From the NCBI GenBank assembly GCA_964415885.1, contig CAYQCE010000002.1, positions 1 through 64,000 on the forward strand: DNA of 64,000 nucleotides, in the 5' to 3' direction. The number at the start of each line of letters is the position of its first letter. Positions within the stretch are counted from its first letter, which is position 1. The notes beneath the pieces were generated by a model. That model ran no database searches. It was not told the DNA's origin and was given only the letters and a program-made list of their open reading frames with translations. Both the position numbers and the translations under genes were made by a program. The stretch is from CAYQCE01 sp964415885 (GTDB lineage: Bacteria > Zixibacteria > MSB-5A5 > JAABVY01 > JAHJOQ01). Of this stretch, positions 8,601 through 16,929 are shown piece after piece.

Positions 8601-10293
8601 TGAAGAACTTGTATTCCGCTAATGAGAATCCCTGCAACCTGTGAATGTCAGGTTCAATCCCCTCGGCACACCATTCGTGCGTCATATAGGTTGTTGAACC
8701 ATCTTTCTCGATCGAGAATACATACGCTCGGTCCGCGTTCTGAAACTTGCCGAGATGTCTCAGAGCCGTGTCTATTGCGCCATCGATTTCCGACTCATCA
8801 CAGTTCACGAAGAGACTGGAGATCGTGGTCAGAAGCTCCTCGCGCTTGAGTCTGTGTTCGAGTTCCCGCTCTGCATGTTTGCGGTCTGTGATGTCGATGA
8901 GGAATCCTTCAGCACCGGTGACTTCACCACCCTCCTCGACAGCGTTTATGGAGAACAGCTGGTAACCGATTGTCCCGTCCTTGCAGATACGGGTCATCTC
9001 GCCGCTGCTGAGTACGCCGTCCTCAAACAGATACTGTATAAGCCCCTCTGGCCGTTCGCCGCCCAAACTGGCAATAACGGAACGGAAGTGCCTGCCGATA
9101 ATCTCATCTCTCCGCTCGAACTTGTGCATCCGCAGCCAGGCTTCGTTTACGTACTTGAAGCGCCCCTCCTTGTCTACAAAGAAATAGCCGGCTTCACTCA
9201 TTTCGATCATGTTGCGGAAGCGCTCTTCTCCTTCTGCGAGATACTGTTCCGCAAGCTTGCGTTCGGTAATATCCTCAATCGTGCCTTCGTAATAGAGCGT
9301 AGCTCCCGACTGATCGCGGATCGCACGAGCGCTTTCACGCACGTAAATCGGTGTGCCGTCCTTCTTCTCCCAAACGAACTCAAGACCGCGAACCACACTT
9401 TCCTTCTCTATGACCTTTTTGAATTCGTTGCGCGACTTTTCCGCATCAAACCCCTGCTTTTCGAGGTTGATTCTGGCCAAATCCTCAAATGAGTCATACC
9501 CGAGCATCTTAATCAGCGCCGGATTGGCAAGAAGAATCTTCCCGCCGGGAGTGGTTCTGTACAAACCTACCGTAGCGTGCTCGAACACACCGCGGAACCT
9601 CTCCTCGGACTCCCGGAGTTTGGCTTCCGATCGTTTACGTCCCGATACATCCAGGAACGACGCAACGAAGCAAACCGGTCTCCCGGACTCGTCCTCGACG
9701 TAGCTTAGATTGGCGGCCGCATCGAATCTCTTCCCTTCCTCAGTCATGGCAACAAGTTCGCCGGACCATTTCCCGCTCGACTCCACACGCCGAAATACAT
9801 CGTCAATTACTTCCGGATGATTCCAGAACTCAGTGAATCGCCTGCCCACGACTTCGGAGTCATCATCGAGTCTCCACATCTTCAAGAATGACGGGTTCAC
9901 CCACGATGTCCTTCCGTCGAGATCGATTATCGCGAACGCATTTATCAACGACGAGAGAGATTGTTTTTTTATGAGTAACTCAGCCTCCACCTGCTTCCTC
10001 TGGTCGATATCCTCGCGAAGTCGTGAATTCGATATCGATAGGCGCTGGGAGAGATTTTTTGACCGTCTGAGGAGAAGCCCCACAACGAGACCGGCAGTTC
10101 CACCGACCAGAATCGGGGTGGTAAGTACGGTCAATTCAAACGGGTAGATTCCCGTCGTTACCGATTGTGGGACCCAAAACAGTGTAAACAGCGCAGCACC
10201 GGCGAGGAAGTACCAGACACAACTGAACAGAAATCTGTCGAGAATCCTGACCCTCTTTTGATGGCTCCGCGCTAGATTAGGCTTATACGACAC
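5686..10293 (-). CDS. multi-PAS/GAF hybrid sensor histidine kinase with receiver domain
   Basis: This protein of about 1535 residues has two N-terminal membrane segments (about 22-75) with almost no periplasmic loop, then a coiled linker. Three PAS/PAC units (about 110-475), a GAF domain (about 490-645) and four more PAS/PAC units (about 655-1155) follow, joined by repeated xLRESEERF-type linkers. The HisKA domain has the phospho-acceptor His near residue 1174 in GGIAHDFNN. The ATPase domain has the N-box NLVINADQAM and G-boxes DSGVGIPP and GEGLGLS. A receiver domain has its acceptor Asp near 1460 in VVLLDLTVPGG. GTG 10293 is chosen because GAAGGA lies 9 bases upstream; an in-frame TTG at 10326 has no such site. 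No separate response regulator is adjacent. The signal is unknown; the topology suggests cytoplasmic or membrane-internal sensing. Confidence 0.9.
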   Translation of the reverse strand: MSYKPNLARSHQKRVRILDRFLFSCVWYFLAGAALFTLFWVPQSVTTGIYPFELTVLTTPILVGGTAGLVVGLLLRRSKNLSQRLSISNSRLREDIDQRKQVEAELLIKKQSLSSLINAFAIIDLDGRTSWVNPSFLKMWRLDDDSEVVGRRFTEFWNHPEVIDDVFRRVESSGKWSGELVAMTEEGKRFDAAANLSYVEDESGRPVCFVASFLDVSGRKRSEAKLRESEERFRGVFEHATVGLYRTTPGGKILLANPALIKMLGYDSFEDLARINLEKQGFDAEKSRNEFKKVIEKESVVRGLEFVWEKKDGTPIYVRESARAIRDQSGATLYYEGTIEDITERKLAEQYLAEGEERFRNMIEMSEAGYFFVDKEGRFKYVNEAWLRMHKFERRDEIIGRHFRSVIASLGGERPEGLIQYLFEDGVLSSGEMTRICKDGTIGYQLFSINAVEEGGEVTGAEGFLIDITDRKHAERELEHRLKREELLTTISSLFVNCDESEIDGAIDTALRHLGKFQNADRAYVFSIEKDGSTTYMTHEWCAEGIEPDIHRLQGFSLAEYKFFIGNLRQGKPVILGNLSELPPDATVERENLEIGSVQSIAIAPMLIRDKLTGIIGIDGVRHEVRWTDEDVRLLTTASRMITLARKRAEATRSLKESERRLKAVVSNMPDAAALLFDHDMRFLLAEGPELANNGYSSADILGHKLDEAFRPETTDSVKPHFEVALAGKASRGLIDIKERTLLLNASPVRDENGNVIAGVVLIQNITDQQKSQEALRLSEERFRQLAESINQIYWVSEVEDSLLTYISPKFMDLFGVPVDEKYRDRQTWLELVHENDRERVREFHAKQNTGFEGELDYRIVRADGSIRWVRDRAFPIFTDDGKLYRLTGVMEDISERKRVQIELKQSEATLRQILDLVPHYIHAKNKSLEFILANRAVAESFGMLSEELVGRNHAELAMDIEEAEKILRDDLEVIESGEPKFVREEKYTDVHGEVHWLESIKVPFIHFGEPAVLVVAVDITDRKRAEEALRESEEKFRQTAELAPEGIFETDENGVIVFANQTALAMFGYSREDMETGLTTIDMVAPEERDNARAKLNEVLSTPGPRVSEYTAIRKDGSLMPVRVHIRPILTGEKITGLRGVISDMTDWRKNEAERLKSQKLESLGVLAGGIAHDFNNILTGVLGNITLAQMIVPEDSDLYEILLEAEKATERASGLTHQLLTFSKGGAPIREEAQVSELIAETARFATAGSNVRCDFDIADDLMPVDADIAQISQVVHNLVINADQAMSKGGIVRIVARNVNVEENEVESLKPGSYVRIEVRDSGVGIPPENMSRIFDPFFTTKSSGEGLGLSTAYSVVKKHEGHIEVESQVGEGSMFAVYLPVSREAPSETKSTAVREAVDAPRILLMDDDKLVSKFARTVLERQGYRVTVTSDGREAALVYQEEMEKGEPFSVVLLDLTVPGGTGGVEALELLKEIDPDVTAIASSGYSIENIGSGSDKSDFAGFVAKPYKPNALIKEIERFLPSSRQESKA

Positions 10294-10461
10294 TTCGGGA
10301 CATCCTTCAGTGCAAATTCGGTGCAAACTTGCTATATCAGGATTATCGACAGCAAAGCCTAAATGTTGAGGGAAGTTACGTTGATTCGGGGAGCGTATTC
10401 TGTTGACCCGGGGAGGTTATGTAAGCCTGTGAGGTTTCAGGTTGAAACGAACTCTGCCGAA

Positions 10462-11235
10462 TCAGATCTTGACTGCGGAGGTTATCTTGACCCACCCCTT
10501 CAGGCGATTGTCAAAAATCCCCTGGTACCATCCACTTTCCTGCTGCAGGATTTCGAATGTGAGGCCTTCGTGGGCGATGAACTGTTCGTCGAAATCCTCA
10601 CCTGGTCCGACCTTGACAGAGACCTCCGGGGCGATAACAGTTCCCCTCGGAGTGAAGAAGTTCATGTGGATGTTGATCCCGGTACAAACGGCGGACACTA
10701 TGAAAAGCAGAATACCGGCGGTCAGGATTCCCTTGAGAAGCGAGGTTCTGCGGCGCGACCAAATCATATGCGCCGCTGTCAAAACTACGATCAACAGAAG
10801 CGCGGACGATAGAGCGGACCACTCATTCGCTGTCAGATTCAGTATCGTTCGCTTAATCCAATTCCAAACCGGATTCCGTTCGTTCGGATCGACCTTGTCG
10901 ATCATCTGCTGTCGCGCGAATTCGAGATTGGCTCGGAGATCGTCATTCCTCGGAGCATATTTGAGCCCCCTGTTGTACATCGCGATCGCATAGCCGAGTT
11001 GCCCTGTCTTGAAGTATGCATTTCCGAGGTTGTAGAAAAGTACCGGGTTTTCAACTCCTGCAGAGAGAACGTTAAGGTACTGATCGATTGCGGCGGAGTA
11101 GCTGCCGCTCTCGTACAGTTCATTTCCTTTTCGAAAATCATGCTCCAGCGCCTCGCTTGCCCAAGTAACGGCCGAAATGCAAACCAGTAACAGTAGCAGT
11201 AACTGTAACAGAAGTGTCGTAAACATCTTGCTCAT
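10462..11235 (-). CDS. batE: BatE-like TPR and SH3-domain membrane protein
   Basis: This 257-residue protein has a signal peptide, about two TPR units (residues 30-110, with FYNLGNAYFKTGQLGYAIAM), two membrane helices (about 139-158 and 165-183) and a C-terminal bacterial SH3 domain (about 195-257, ending GWVKI). That order matches BatE of Bacteroides-type aerotolerance operons. The start overlaps the BatD stop by 4 bases, so translation is probably coupled. It is the last gene of the cluster. BatE's molecular role is not established; a scaffold at the inner membrane is the usual suggestion. Confidence 0.8.
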   Translation of the reverse strand: MSKMFTTLLLQLLLLLLVCISAVTWASEALEHDFRKGNELYESGSYSAAIDQYLNVLSAGVENPVLFYNLGNAYFKTGQLGYAIAMYNRGLKYAPRNDDLRANLEFARQQMIDKVDPNERNPVWNWIKRTILNLTANEWSALSSALLLIVVLTAAHMIWSRRRTSLLKGILTAGILLFIVSAVCTGINIHMNFFTPRGTVIAPEVSVKVGPGEDFDEQFIAHEGLTFEILQQESGWYQGIFDNRLKGWVKITSAVKI

Positions 11236-13046
11236 TTCGAAATGTCCTCGAATTTCACGATCCAGTCCTGAGCCTTATCGAGCATCGTCGTCATTTCTGC
11301 TTGCCCGTCGGAGGATGGCGCAAATCTCGCCCGGTCGCACAACGCAAGCAGGCTGAGATAATCATCCGTTAGCTCGTTCGGCACGTCTTCACTCTCGAAC
11401 AGCTCTTCCACCTGCGACGATGTCAGCCCGAAGGCGGACCTGTTGAATTTGTCGCCAACGTACTCAGTCAGTGCGCGCGAAACCTCTGAGTAGAATTTTT
11501 CTCGTTTACCTTCGCTCAACAGCTTCTGTCCCTCGGCGAGTCGGAGCTTTGCAAGTTTGACGGCCCGTTTCTGTCTCCGATATCCCACGTCACCCGCGAG
11601 CTTATCCTGACGACGACGCGCTACCCAGACCGCGAGCAGCCCGCCGGCAAACAGAGTGTTCAGCCCGATGAAAACCGGATCGTGGATGTAAAGCCCACCC
11701 CACGATTCAGATCCGTCTCTGCCGGTTATGATGTAGCGAATGTCTTTCGCTACCAGTTCAAGCCTGCTCTGAGGAAGATTGCCCTGTGCAGCAATCTCTT
11801 CGTTTGACACGCTTGCAACATTGATCTCGAAATCTCTGCCGTCGAGCGTGAGATATTGCTCCTTCTCCGGATCGAAGTAGTTGCTTGTGATCCCTGGCAG
11901 CCGGAATGTCCCCGGCTTCTTGGGGACAAACGTGAATTCGAACGTTCGCCAGCCTGCGACTACATACCCGGCCTTGCTCACATTTTCAGACTTCCCGGAA
12001 CTGAATACCCTGAAATCCTCAACCTGCGGAACATCCGGTTCGGGGAGCGTCTTTATATTCCCCTCGCCGGCGATCTTGACGGTCACGGTCACCGGCTGAT
12101 TAACCTCGACTTCCGTCTTATCGATAGTCGTCGTCATCCTGAAGTCACCGACACTGCCGGAGAAATCAGCAGGTTTACCCTCTTTGGGCAGAGGCAGCAC
12201 GACCACCTCGATCGGTTCCGTCTCGAGCTCTATCGGCTGTCGAGATGCTCGTTTGCGATCGAAAAACCCGAACGGATCTCTATCAAAGAGCGAGAACAGA
12301 TCATCTTCCTTGATTCTCAATTTGGCCTGGCCTATCTGCTTCACGCCCGGTGCTGTGGGGAATAACGCGGTTTTCACTTCCACGACATAGTAGTTGCGAC
12401 CCCTGACCGTCTTGTAGTAGTTCTTCTGCGGAGGGAGGTCTTCGACCCAGAATCCGGTGGCACCCGGCGGGTCGTAGTCCGGGCTCGAATGCAACCGCTT
12501 GCCCTGATAGAATCTAAAAGTTAAGGTTATCTGCTCGTTAACGAAGGCCGTATCCTTGTCGACCACTGCCTCGACTCTGAAATCGCGGTCTCCTGAACCA
12601 CCAGAAGGCACATCCCGCTGTCCAGGCTGGGGTTGTGCACTGCTGCGTTGCTGACCGCTGGCAGCAGATTGGGTGACAGTGACTTTTATCGGATCCGTGG
12701 AATATGTCTTCCCCTTGTACTGAATAGTCTGGGCTGGAATCACCAGCGCGCCTGTGCGCTGCGGTGTTAGGATGAACCGATATGACACCGAAGCTTCGAC
12801 CGCGCCATTGGAAACAGAAGTGCGAAGCGACCTACCGGCTCCAAACACATTGAATCCGCCAATCCTCGGCGGGGATGGTTCCGGGAGATCTTGCGCAGTA
12901 CCGGCGACTGTGATCTCGAGCACTATCTGGTCATCGAGAGAAATCGACGATTTATCGACTCCGGCGCTGAAAGAAACATCCTGGGCTAACAGCGGTCCGG
13001 TTATCAACAGAAGAACCGCGAGTATGAGAGTAGTAGCCCTGTGCAT
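11232..13046 (-). CDS. batD: BatD family protein
   Basis: This 604-residue exported protein matches BatD: a signal peptide (cut near LLAQ), repeated Ig-like beta domains with VDKSSISLDDQIVLEITVAG near the start, a single membrane helix around 455-475, and a cytoplasmic C-terminus of about 130 residues with a helical domain. Such domains resemble those of the two shorter BatD-like genes upstream (15992-16927 and 18852-19706). The start codon shares one base with the BatC stop. BatD is thought to work with the VWA proteins BatA and BatB and the MoxR ATPase in envelope integrity or oxygen tolerance; the mechanism is unknown. Confidence 0.85.
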   Translation of the reverse strand: MHRATTLILAVLLLITGPLLAQDVSFSAGVDKSSISLDDQIVLEITVAGTAQDLPEPSPPRIGGFNVFGAGRSLRTSVSNGAVEASVSYRFILTPQRTGALVIPAQTIQYKGKTYSTDPIKVTVTQSAASGQQRSSAQPQPGQRDVPSGGSGDRDFRVEAVVDKDTAFVNEQITLTFRFYQGKRLHSSPDYDPPGATGFWVEDLPPQKNYYKTVRGRNYYVVEVKTALFPTAPGVKQIGQAKLRIKEDDLFSLFDRDPFGFFDRKRASRQPIELETEPIEVVVLPLPKEGKPADFSGSVGDFRMTTTIDKTEVEVNQPVTVTVKIAGEGNIKTLPEPDVPQVEDFRVFSSGKSENVSKAGYVVAGWRTFEFTFVPKKPGTFRLPGITSNYFDPEKEQYLTLDGRDFEINVASVSNEEIAAQGNLPQSRLELVAKDIRYIITGRDGSESWGGLYIHDPVFIGLNTLFAGGLLAVWVARRRQDKLAGDVGYRRQKRAVKLAKLRLAEGQKLLSEGKREKFYSEVSRALTEYVGDKFNRSAFGLTSSQVEELFESEDVPNELTDDYLSLLALCDRARFAPSSDGQAEMTTMLDKAQDWIVKFEDISK

Positions 13047-13933
13047 TACCAGTCCTTCCCCGAATAACCGCCGCTTGGTGCCTTCTGACGAACGAGTCTC
13101 CGCAGAACCTCCTTGTCATTGCCGGTGACAGCGTTCAGAAGTCGTTCGGCGTCCTCCTCGCTCATCTCCATCTCCCGAGGTTGTGCCTGTTGTTGTTGCT
13201 GTTGCTGCTGATCCTGCTCTTCCTCACCGGACTGCTCTTGATTCTGTTGCTGCTGTTCGTCCTGCTGCTCTTGTTGCTGCTGATCCTGCTGCTGTTTGTC
13301 CTGTTGCTCTTGTTGCTGCTCTTGCTGATCCTGACTCTGCTGATCCTGCTTTTGTTCCTCTCCCTTTTGCTGGTCATCCCGCTGATCCTGCTTGTCGTCC
13401 TGCTGTTTCTGATCGTCCTGCTGTTTCTGATCCTGCTGCTGTTCCTGATCCTGTTCTTGCTCCTGCTCTTCCTGCTTCTTCTGCTGTTGCTGCTGCTGTT
13501 TTTGCTCATCGAGTTTCTTTCGCGCCACTTCCAGATTGTATTTGGCATCGAGATCATCCGGATTCAGAGCAAGACTTCTCTTGTACGACTCTATCGCCTT
13601 TTCATAATCACCTTTACGAAACTGAGTATTGCCGATATTGTAGTAAGCCATCGCAGACAGATTGCTGTCCGGGTTCTGCGCTGCAGAGATATAGGCCTGA
13701 TCCGCCTTGTCATACTCACCCTGCTGATGATAGGCGCTGCCGAGATTGAAATTGACAATCGGATTATCCGGTTTTATGTCTGCCGCTCTTTCGAGAAACT
13801 CTCTCGACTTTTCAAAATCCTGCTGCCCGTAGGCGAGTACGCCTTCGTCGTTCAGTTTCTCGAACGATTCATCCGCGAGACCCACGGACGCGATTGCCAG
13901 CACAAACAATACTAATACTGCGATTGGTCTCAT
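13046..13933 (-). CDS. batC: BatC-like TPR protein with long Gln-rich tract
   Basis: This 295-residue exported protein has a signal peptide (cut near GLADE), about three TPR repeats (residues 23-135, with MAYYNIGNTQFRKGDYEKAI), and then a low-complexity tract of about 110 residues (141-251). That tract is almost entirely Gln, Glu, Asp and Lys, including runs of six to eight Gln. A short charged C-terminus follows. TPR plus a charged tail fits BatC. It overlaps BatB by 4 bases and touches BatD by one. The Gln tract is much longer than I would expect and may be a flexible periplasmic spacer. Confidence 0.8.
   Translation of the reverse strand: MRPIAVLVLFVLAIASVGLADESFEKLNDEGVLAYGQQDFEKSREFLERAADIKPDNPIVNFNLGSAYHQQGEYDKADQAYISAAQNPDSNLSAMAYYNIGNTQFRKGDYEKAIESYKRSLALNPDDLDAKYNLEVARKKLDEQKQQQQQQKKQEEQEQEQDQEQQQDQKQQDDQKQQDDKQDQRDDQQKGEEQKQDQQSQDQQEQQQEQQDKQQQDQQQQEQQDEQQQQNQEQSGEEEQDQQQQQQQQAQPREMEMSEEDAERLLNAVTGNDKEVLRRLVRQKAPSGGYSGKDW
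13180..13512 (-). repeat. Gln-rich triplet tract inside batC
   Basis: On the plus strand the DNA is dominated by CTG, TTG, CTT and CCT triplets. On the coding strand these are CAG, CAA, AAG and AGG-like repeats that encode the Gln/Glu/Asp/Lys tract. The imperfect triplet repetition could slip during replication and change tract length in frame. Confidence 0.8.
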
Positions 13934-14952
13934 GCCGCCCTGCGCCTCCTTGTACCCAGCTTTTTGTCCGTAATCAGAAACTCAAGTATGAGCAGGAACA
14001 CTCCCGCGGCGAGCGGGTACTGAAATCTATCTTCGTACTGGGTCATCAGTTTGCCCTCCAGTTCACGGCGCTCCATTCCGAGGATGTCCTCGTAAATCCT
14101 GTCGAGCTCAATTTCGCCGGCAGTTGCCCTGTAATACCGGCCATCTGTAATCTCCGCGATCTCCCGCAGCGTCGACTCATCGAGCCGCGTCATCACGACC
14201 TCACCCGATTCATCCTTCTTGTAGCCGACTACATCGCCGCGTTTGTTCTTGATGGGAATCGGCTCGCCTCTGACCGAGCCGATACCGATTGTGAAGATTC
14301 TGACTCCCTGCTTTTTCGCCATTCGTGCAGCTTCGATCGGCTTCGTATCATGATCCTCGCCATCGGTGAGAAGTATCATCACCTTATACTTCGTATCTTC
14401 CCTCTCATAACCCATCAGCGCGGTCTCTATTGCGTCGCCAATTGCCGTTCCCTGGGTAGGAATTATGTCAGTGCCGACCACATCCATGAAAATGTTGAAC
14501 GCAGAGTAATCGAGCGTAAGCGGGCAGTGAATGAAACTCTGCCCCGCGAACAGCACCAGGCCGATTCGATCGCCAGCGAGCCGCTCGACGATGCCGCGAA
14601 TCTCCTGTTTTGCCTTCTCAAGACGATTGGGCTGCAGGTCCTCGGCTTCCATTGAGTTTGATGTATCGAGCACGATCATTATATCCAGTCCCTCGCGTTT
14701 CATCATCACTGCGTGCGTCCCCCACTGCGGACGCGCGGCCGCGAGCACGATGAACGATGCCGACAGCAGAAGAAGCAACAGCTTCCATACACGGCCCGTA
14801 CGCGAATATGTCTGAGCCAGAATCGAGAACTTCGATGGCTGCGCAAAGCTCTCTCGGGATTGACGTCTCGCTCTCCGTGCCCAGAGAAAAAAGAGCACCA
14901 GCACTGGAAGTGCGAACAGAGCGAAAAACATGTCTGGCTGTGCAAATCTCAT
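13930..14952 (-). CDS. batB: BatB-like VWA-domain membrane protein
   Basis: This 340-residue protein has two N-terminal membrane helices (about 7-25 and 56-74), a von Willebrand A domain (about 88-285) and a C-terminal membrane helix (about 310-330). The MIDAS metal site starts with DTSNS at residues 96-100, so the DxSxS pattern is intact, and LTDGEDHD supplies the third motif. It is a paralogue of the next gene upstream, BatA, with the same layout. The 47-base gap to BatA and GAGGGG before the ATG support cotranscription with its own ribosome site. Confidence 0.88.
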   Translation of the reverse strand: MRFAQPDMFFALFALPVLVLFFLWARRARRQSRESFAQPSKFSILAQTYSRTGRVWKLLLLLLSASFIVLAAARPQWGTHAVMMKREGLDIMIVLDTSNSMEAEDLQPNRLEKAKQEIRGIVERLAGDRIGLVLFAGQSFIHCPLTLDYSAFNIFMDVVGTDIIPTQGTAIGDAIETALMGYEREDTKYKVMILLTDGEDHDTKPIEAARMAKKQGVRIFTIGIGSVRGEPIPIKNKRGDVVGYKKDESGEVVMTRLDESTLREIAEITDGRYYRATAGEIELDRIYEDILGMERRELEGKLMTQYEDRFQYPLAAGVFLLILEFLITDKKLGTRRRRAA

Positions 14953-14999
14953 CTAACCCCTCAACCTATACTTACAGATCAAGACCCTGTTTGGTTTCG

Positions 15000-15995
15000 T
15001 TAAGGTATCTTGCGAAACCGTGTCTGCGATAGAACCGACTCCAGAATCACGAGACCGAATCCAAAACTGAGAAAATACAGGTACAGCTCACGGTAGTTCA
15101 TATACTGCTTCGTCTTCATTTTTGTCTTCTCGAGCTCAGAGATCTCGGCGTAGACCTCATGAAGCCCATCCTCGTCCTTAGCGCGATAGTATTTGCCGCC
15201 GGTAATGTCCGCGATCTTGCGCAGCGACTCCTCGTCGATCTCGTTTTCCACATTAATGTATCGCCTTCCGAATATCGGATCATCGACCGGATACGGTGCC
15301 GGACCCGGCTTGCCCGCACCGATCGCATAGATGCGAATACCGAGCGTCTTCGCTATCTCGGCTGCGGTTACAGGGTCGATCTCACCTGCGTTGTTGACCC
15401 CATCCGTCAGCAAAACTATGACCTTGCTCCTGGCGGGCGAATCTTTGAGACGATTACAGCTATTGGCTATAGCCATCCCGATTGCGGTGTTGTCCTCCAC
15501 CATTCCGAACGTGACCTCTTCGAGAAAACTGAGTAGAATGCTGTAATCGAGAGTGAGAGGACACTGAGTGAAACTCTCACCGGCAAACACGACCAGGCCG
15601 ATCCGATCATTCGTCCGACTCTCAATGAAATTCTTGATCTCTTCCTTCGCTACGTGCAGCCTGTTCTGCGGCTGAAAGTCCTCAGCCTTCATACTTCCCG
15701 AAATGTCGAGCGTCAGGATGATATCGATACCCTCTGTCTCGGTTTCAACATTCATATCCCCGGTCTGCGGCCGAGCCAGAGCAACAATCAGTGCGGCAAG
15801 CCCAAGAAGCTTCAGAGACGGTGAAATGAAATCCGCCCAGATCCTACCGGATGGCTTCGCGGCCTTCACGATACGCAGATCAGAGAAAACAGCTTTCGCA
15901 GTCCGTTTCTTGCGATACCTGATCAACCAGAAGACAAGAAGCGGAATCAGAGCCAAAGCCGCAAGAACCCAGGGTGAGGCGAATCGAAATATCAT
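15000..15995 (-). CDS. batA: BatA-like VWA-domain membrane protein
   Basis: This 331-residue protein has helices at about 8-26 and 59-75, a VWA domain with MIDAS residues in DISGS (97-101), LTDGVNN further on, and a final membrane helix near 307-325. BatA proteins are inner-membrane partners of MoxR-type ATPases; the VWA domain probably faces the periplasm or cytoplasm and binds a divalent ion. Its start overlaps the stop of the upstream BatD-like gene. The pair BatA/BatB is typical of Bacteroidota and related groups. Confidence 0.88.
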   Translation of the reverse strand: MIFRFASPWVLAALALIPLLVFWLIRYRKKRTAKAVFSDLRIVKAAKPSGRIWADFISPSLKLLGLAALIVALARPQTGDMNVETETEGIDIILTLDISGSMKAEDFQPQNRLHVAKEEIKNFIESRTNDRIGLVVFAGESFTQCPLTLDYSILLSFLEEVTFGMVEDNTAIGMAIANSCNRLKDSPARSKVIVLLTDGVNNAGEIDPVTAAEIAKTLGIRIYAIGAGKPGPAPYPVDDPIFGRRYINVENEIDEESLRKIADITGGKYYRAKDEDGLHEVYAEISELEKTKMKTKQYMNYRELYLYFLSFGFGLVILESVLSQTRFRKIP

Positions 15996-16927
15996 GTCGC
16001 GCTCACCTCCTTGACTTCGCTAACGCTCGTGTTCCTGACAAACGCCCACGCTCTCTGAAAGTCGTCCTCAATCAACTGCGGCGTCGGAACTGACTTGGCG
16101 AATTTTACCAGGTCCGCGCTGTCGAACAAAGCGAAGAGCGAATTGTACTGCTCTTCCGAGAGCCCGATCGACATCATCTCTTCTCTTAACTCCCAGGTCG
16201 TGCGATCTATTGCATCTATGCCAAACCTCGGCTCGAGATAGCGGCGGACAATCTCGGTTAACTTCAGATAGAACAGTTTGAACTGCTCGTTCTCGATCAG
16301 CTCCGATTCGCGGAGCTTTCTCAGCCGCTCCTCTGCGATGACCCACGGGGGCCTCGTATCGACTTTCTCCGCCTCCTCTTCGACTTTTTTCCTCTTCAAT
16401 ATCCGCCAAAGCAGATAGCCGAGAACAAGCGCCAGCGCAGCACCGATAGCCACATAGAGCCACGGGAACCGATAGCCGATAGGAATCGGATCCTTGAGCC
16501 CACGTATGTCTGCGAGCGAGTCACCGGAGGCGACGCTCATGATGACGACCGGCAGCGAATCGGTCGCCGCCTCCGCCGTTCCACCATCCGAAAGAGTGAA
16601 TCGAACCGTAGTTGGCGGTACAGCATATCGGCCGGTTTCAAAGGCGGCTAAGTCGTACTCGAATACACGCGTTGCGACATCATCCGTGATTACCTCGGAC
16701 TGCTCGCTTCGCAGCACCTCGAACTCACCGAGAAAAGCACCAATGCGAATCGAGTCCATACTTAAGGCAGTGTCTGCCTCAACCGTAATACGATACTTCA
16801 GCACATCCCCGATATACGCCTGCTGGCGGTCGATGCTCGCCTCGACCGAAACCGGCGAGCTCTGTGCGTGGATCGGAACAGCAAACAGGCTCAAGACAAT
16901 CGCTATGTAGATCAGAATCCGTGTCAT
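15992..16927 (-). CDS. BatD-like single-pass protein (DUF4381-like cytoplasmic tail)
   Basis: This protein of about 311 residues has a signal peptide, a beta-sandwich domain (about 25-145, with VEASIDRQQAYIGDVLKYRI), one membrane helix (about 160-178) and a cytoplasmic helical domain with KLTEIVRRYLEPRFGI. The arrangement equals a shortened BatD and occurs in MoxR/DUF58/VWA clusters. ATG 16927 is used; an in-frame TTG at 16933 would overlap the DUF58 stop. No strong ribosome site is visible, so translational coupling to the DUF58 gene is likely. Function is inferred only from neighbours. Confidence 0.7.
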   Translation of the reverse strand: MTRILIYIAIVLSLFAVPIHAQSSPVSVEASIDRQQAYIGDVLKYRITVEADTALSMDSIRIGAFLGEFEVLRSEQSEVITDDVATRVFEYDLAAFETGRYAVPPTTVRFTLSDGGTAEAATDSLPVVIMSVASGDSLADIRGLKDPIPIGYRFPWLYVAIGAALALVLGYLLWRILKRKKVEEEAEKVDTRPPWVIAEERLRKLRESELIENEQFKLFYLKLTEIVRRYLEPRFGIDAIDRTTWELREEMMSIGLSEEQYNSLFALFDSADLVKFAKSVPTPQLIEDDFQRAWAFVRNTSVSEVKEVSAT

Positions 16928-16929
16928 AA

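Noticed and set aside
8755..9492. Plus-strand frame of 245 codons inside the kinase gene
   Set aside because: It is antisense to well-conserved PAS sequence and lacks a start signal.
13180..13512. CRISPR-like array from the repetitive tract
   Set aside because: The repeats are coding triplets without regular spacers, and no cas gene is present.
13181..13915. Long plus-strand frame rich in Leu opposite batC
   Set aside because: It is the mirror of the Gln-rich triplet tract and has no ribosome site or plausible protein fold.
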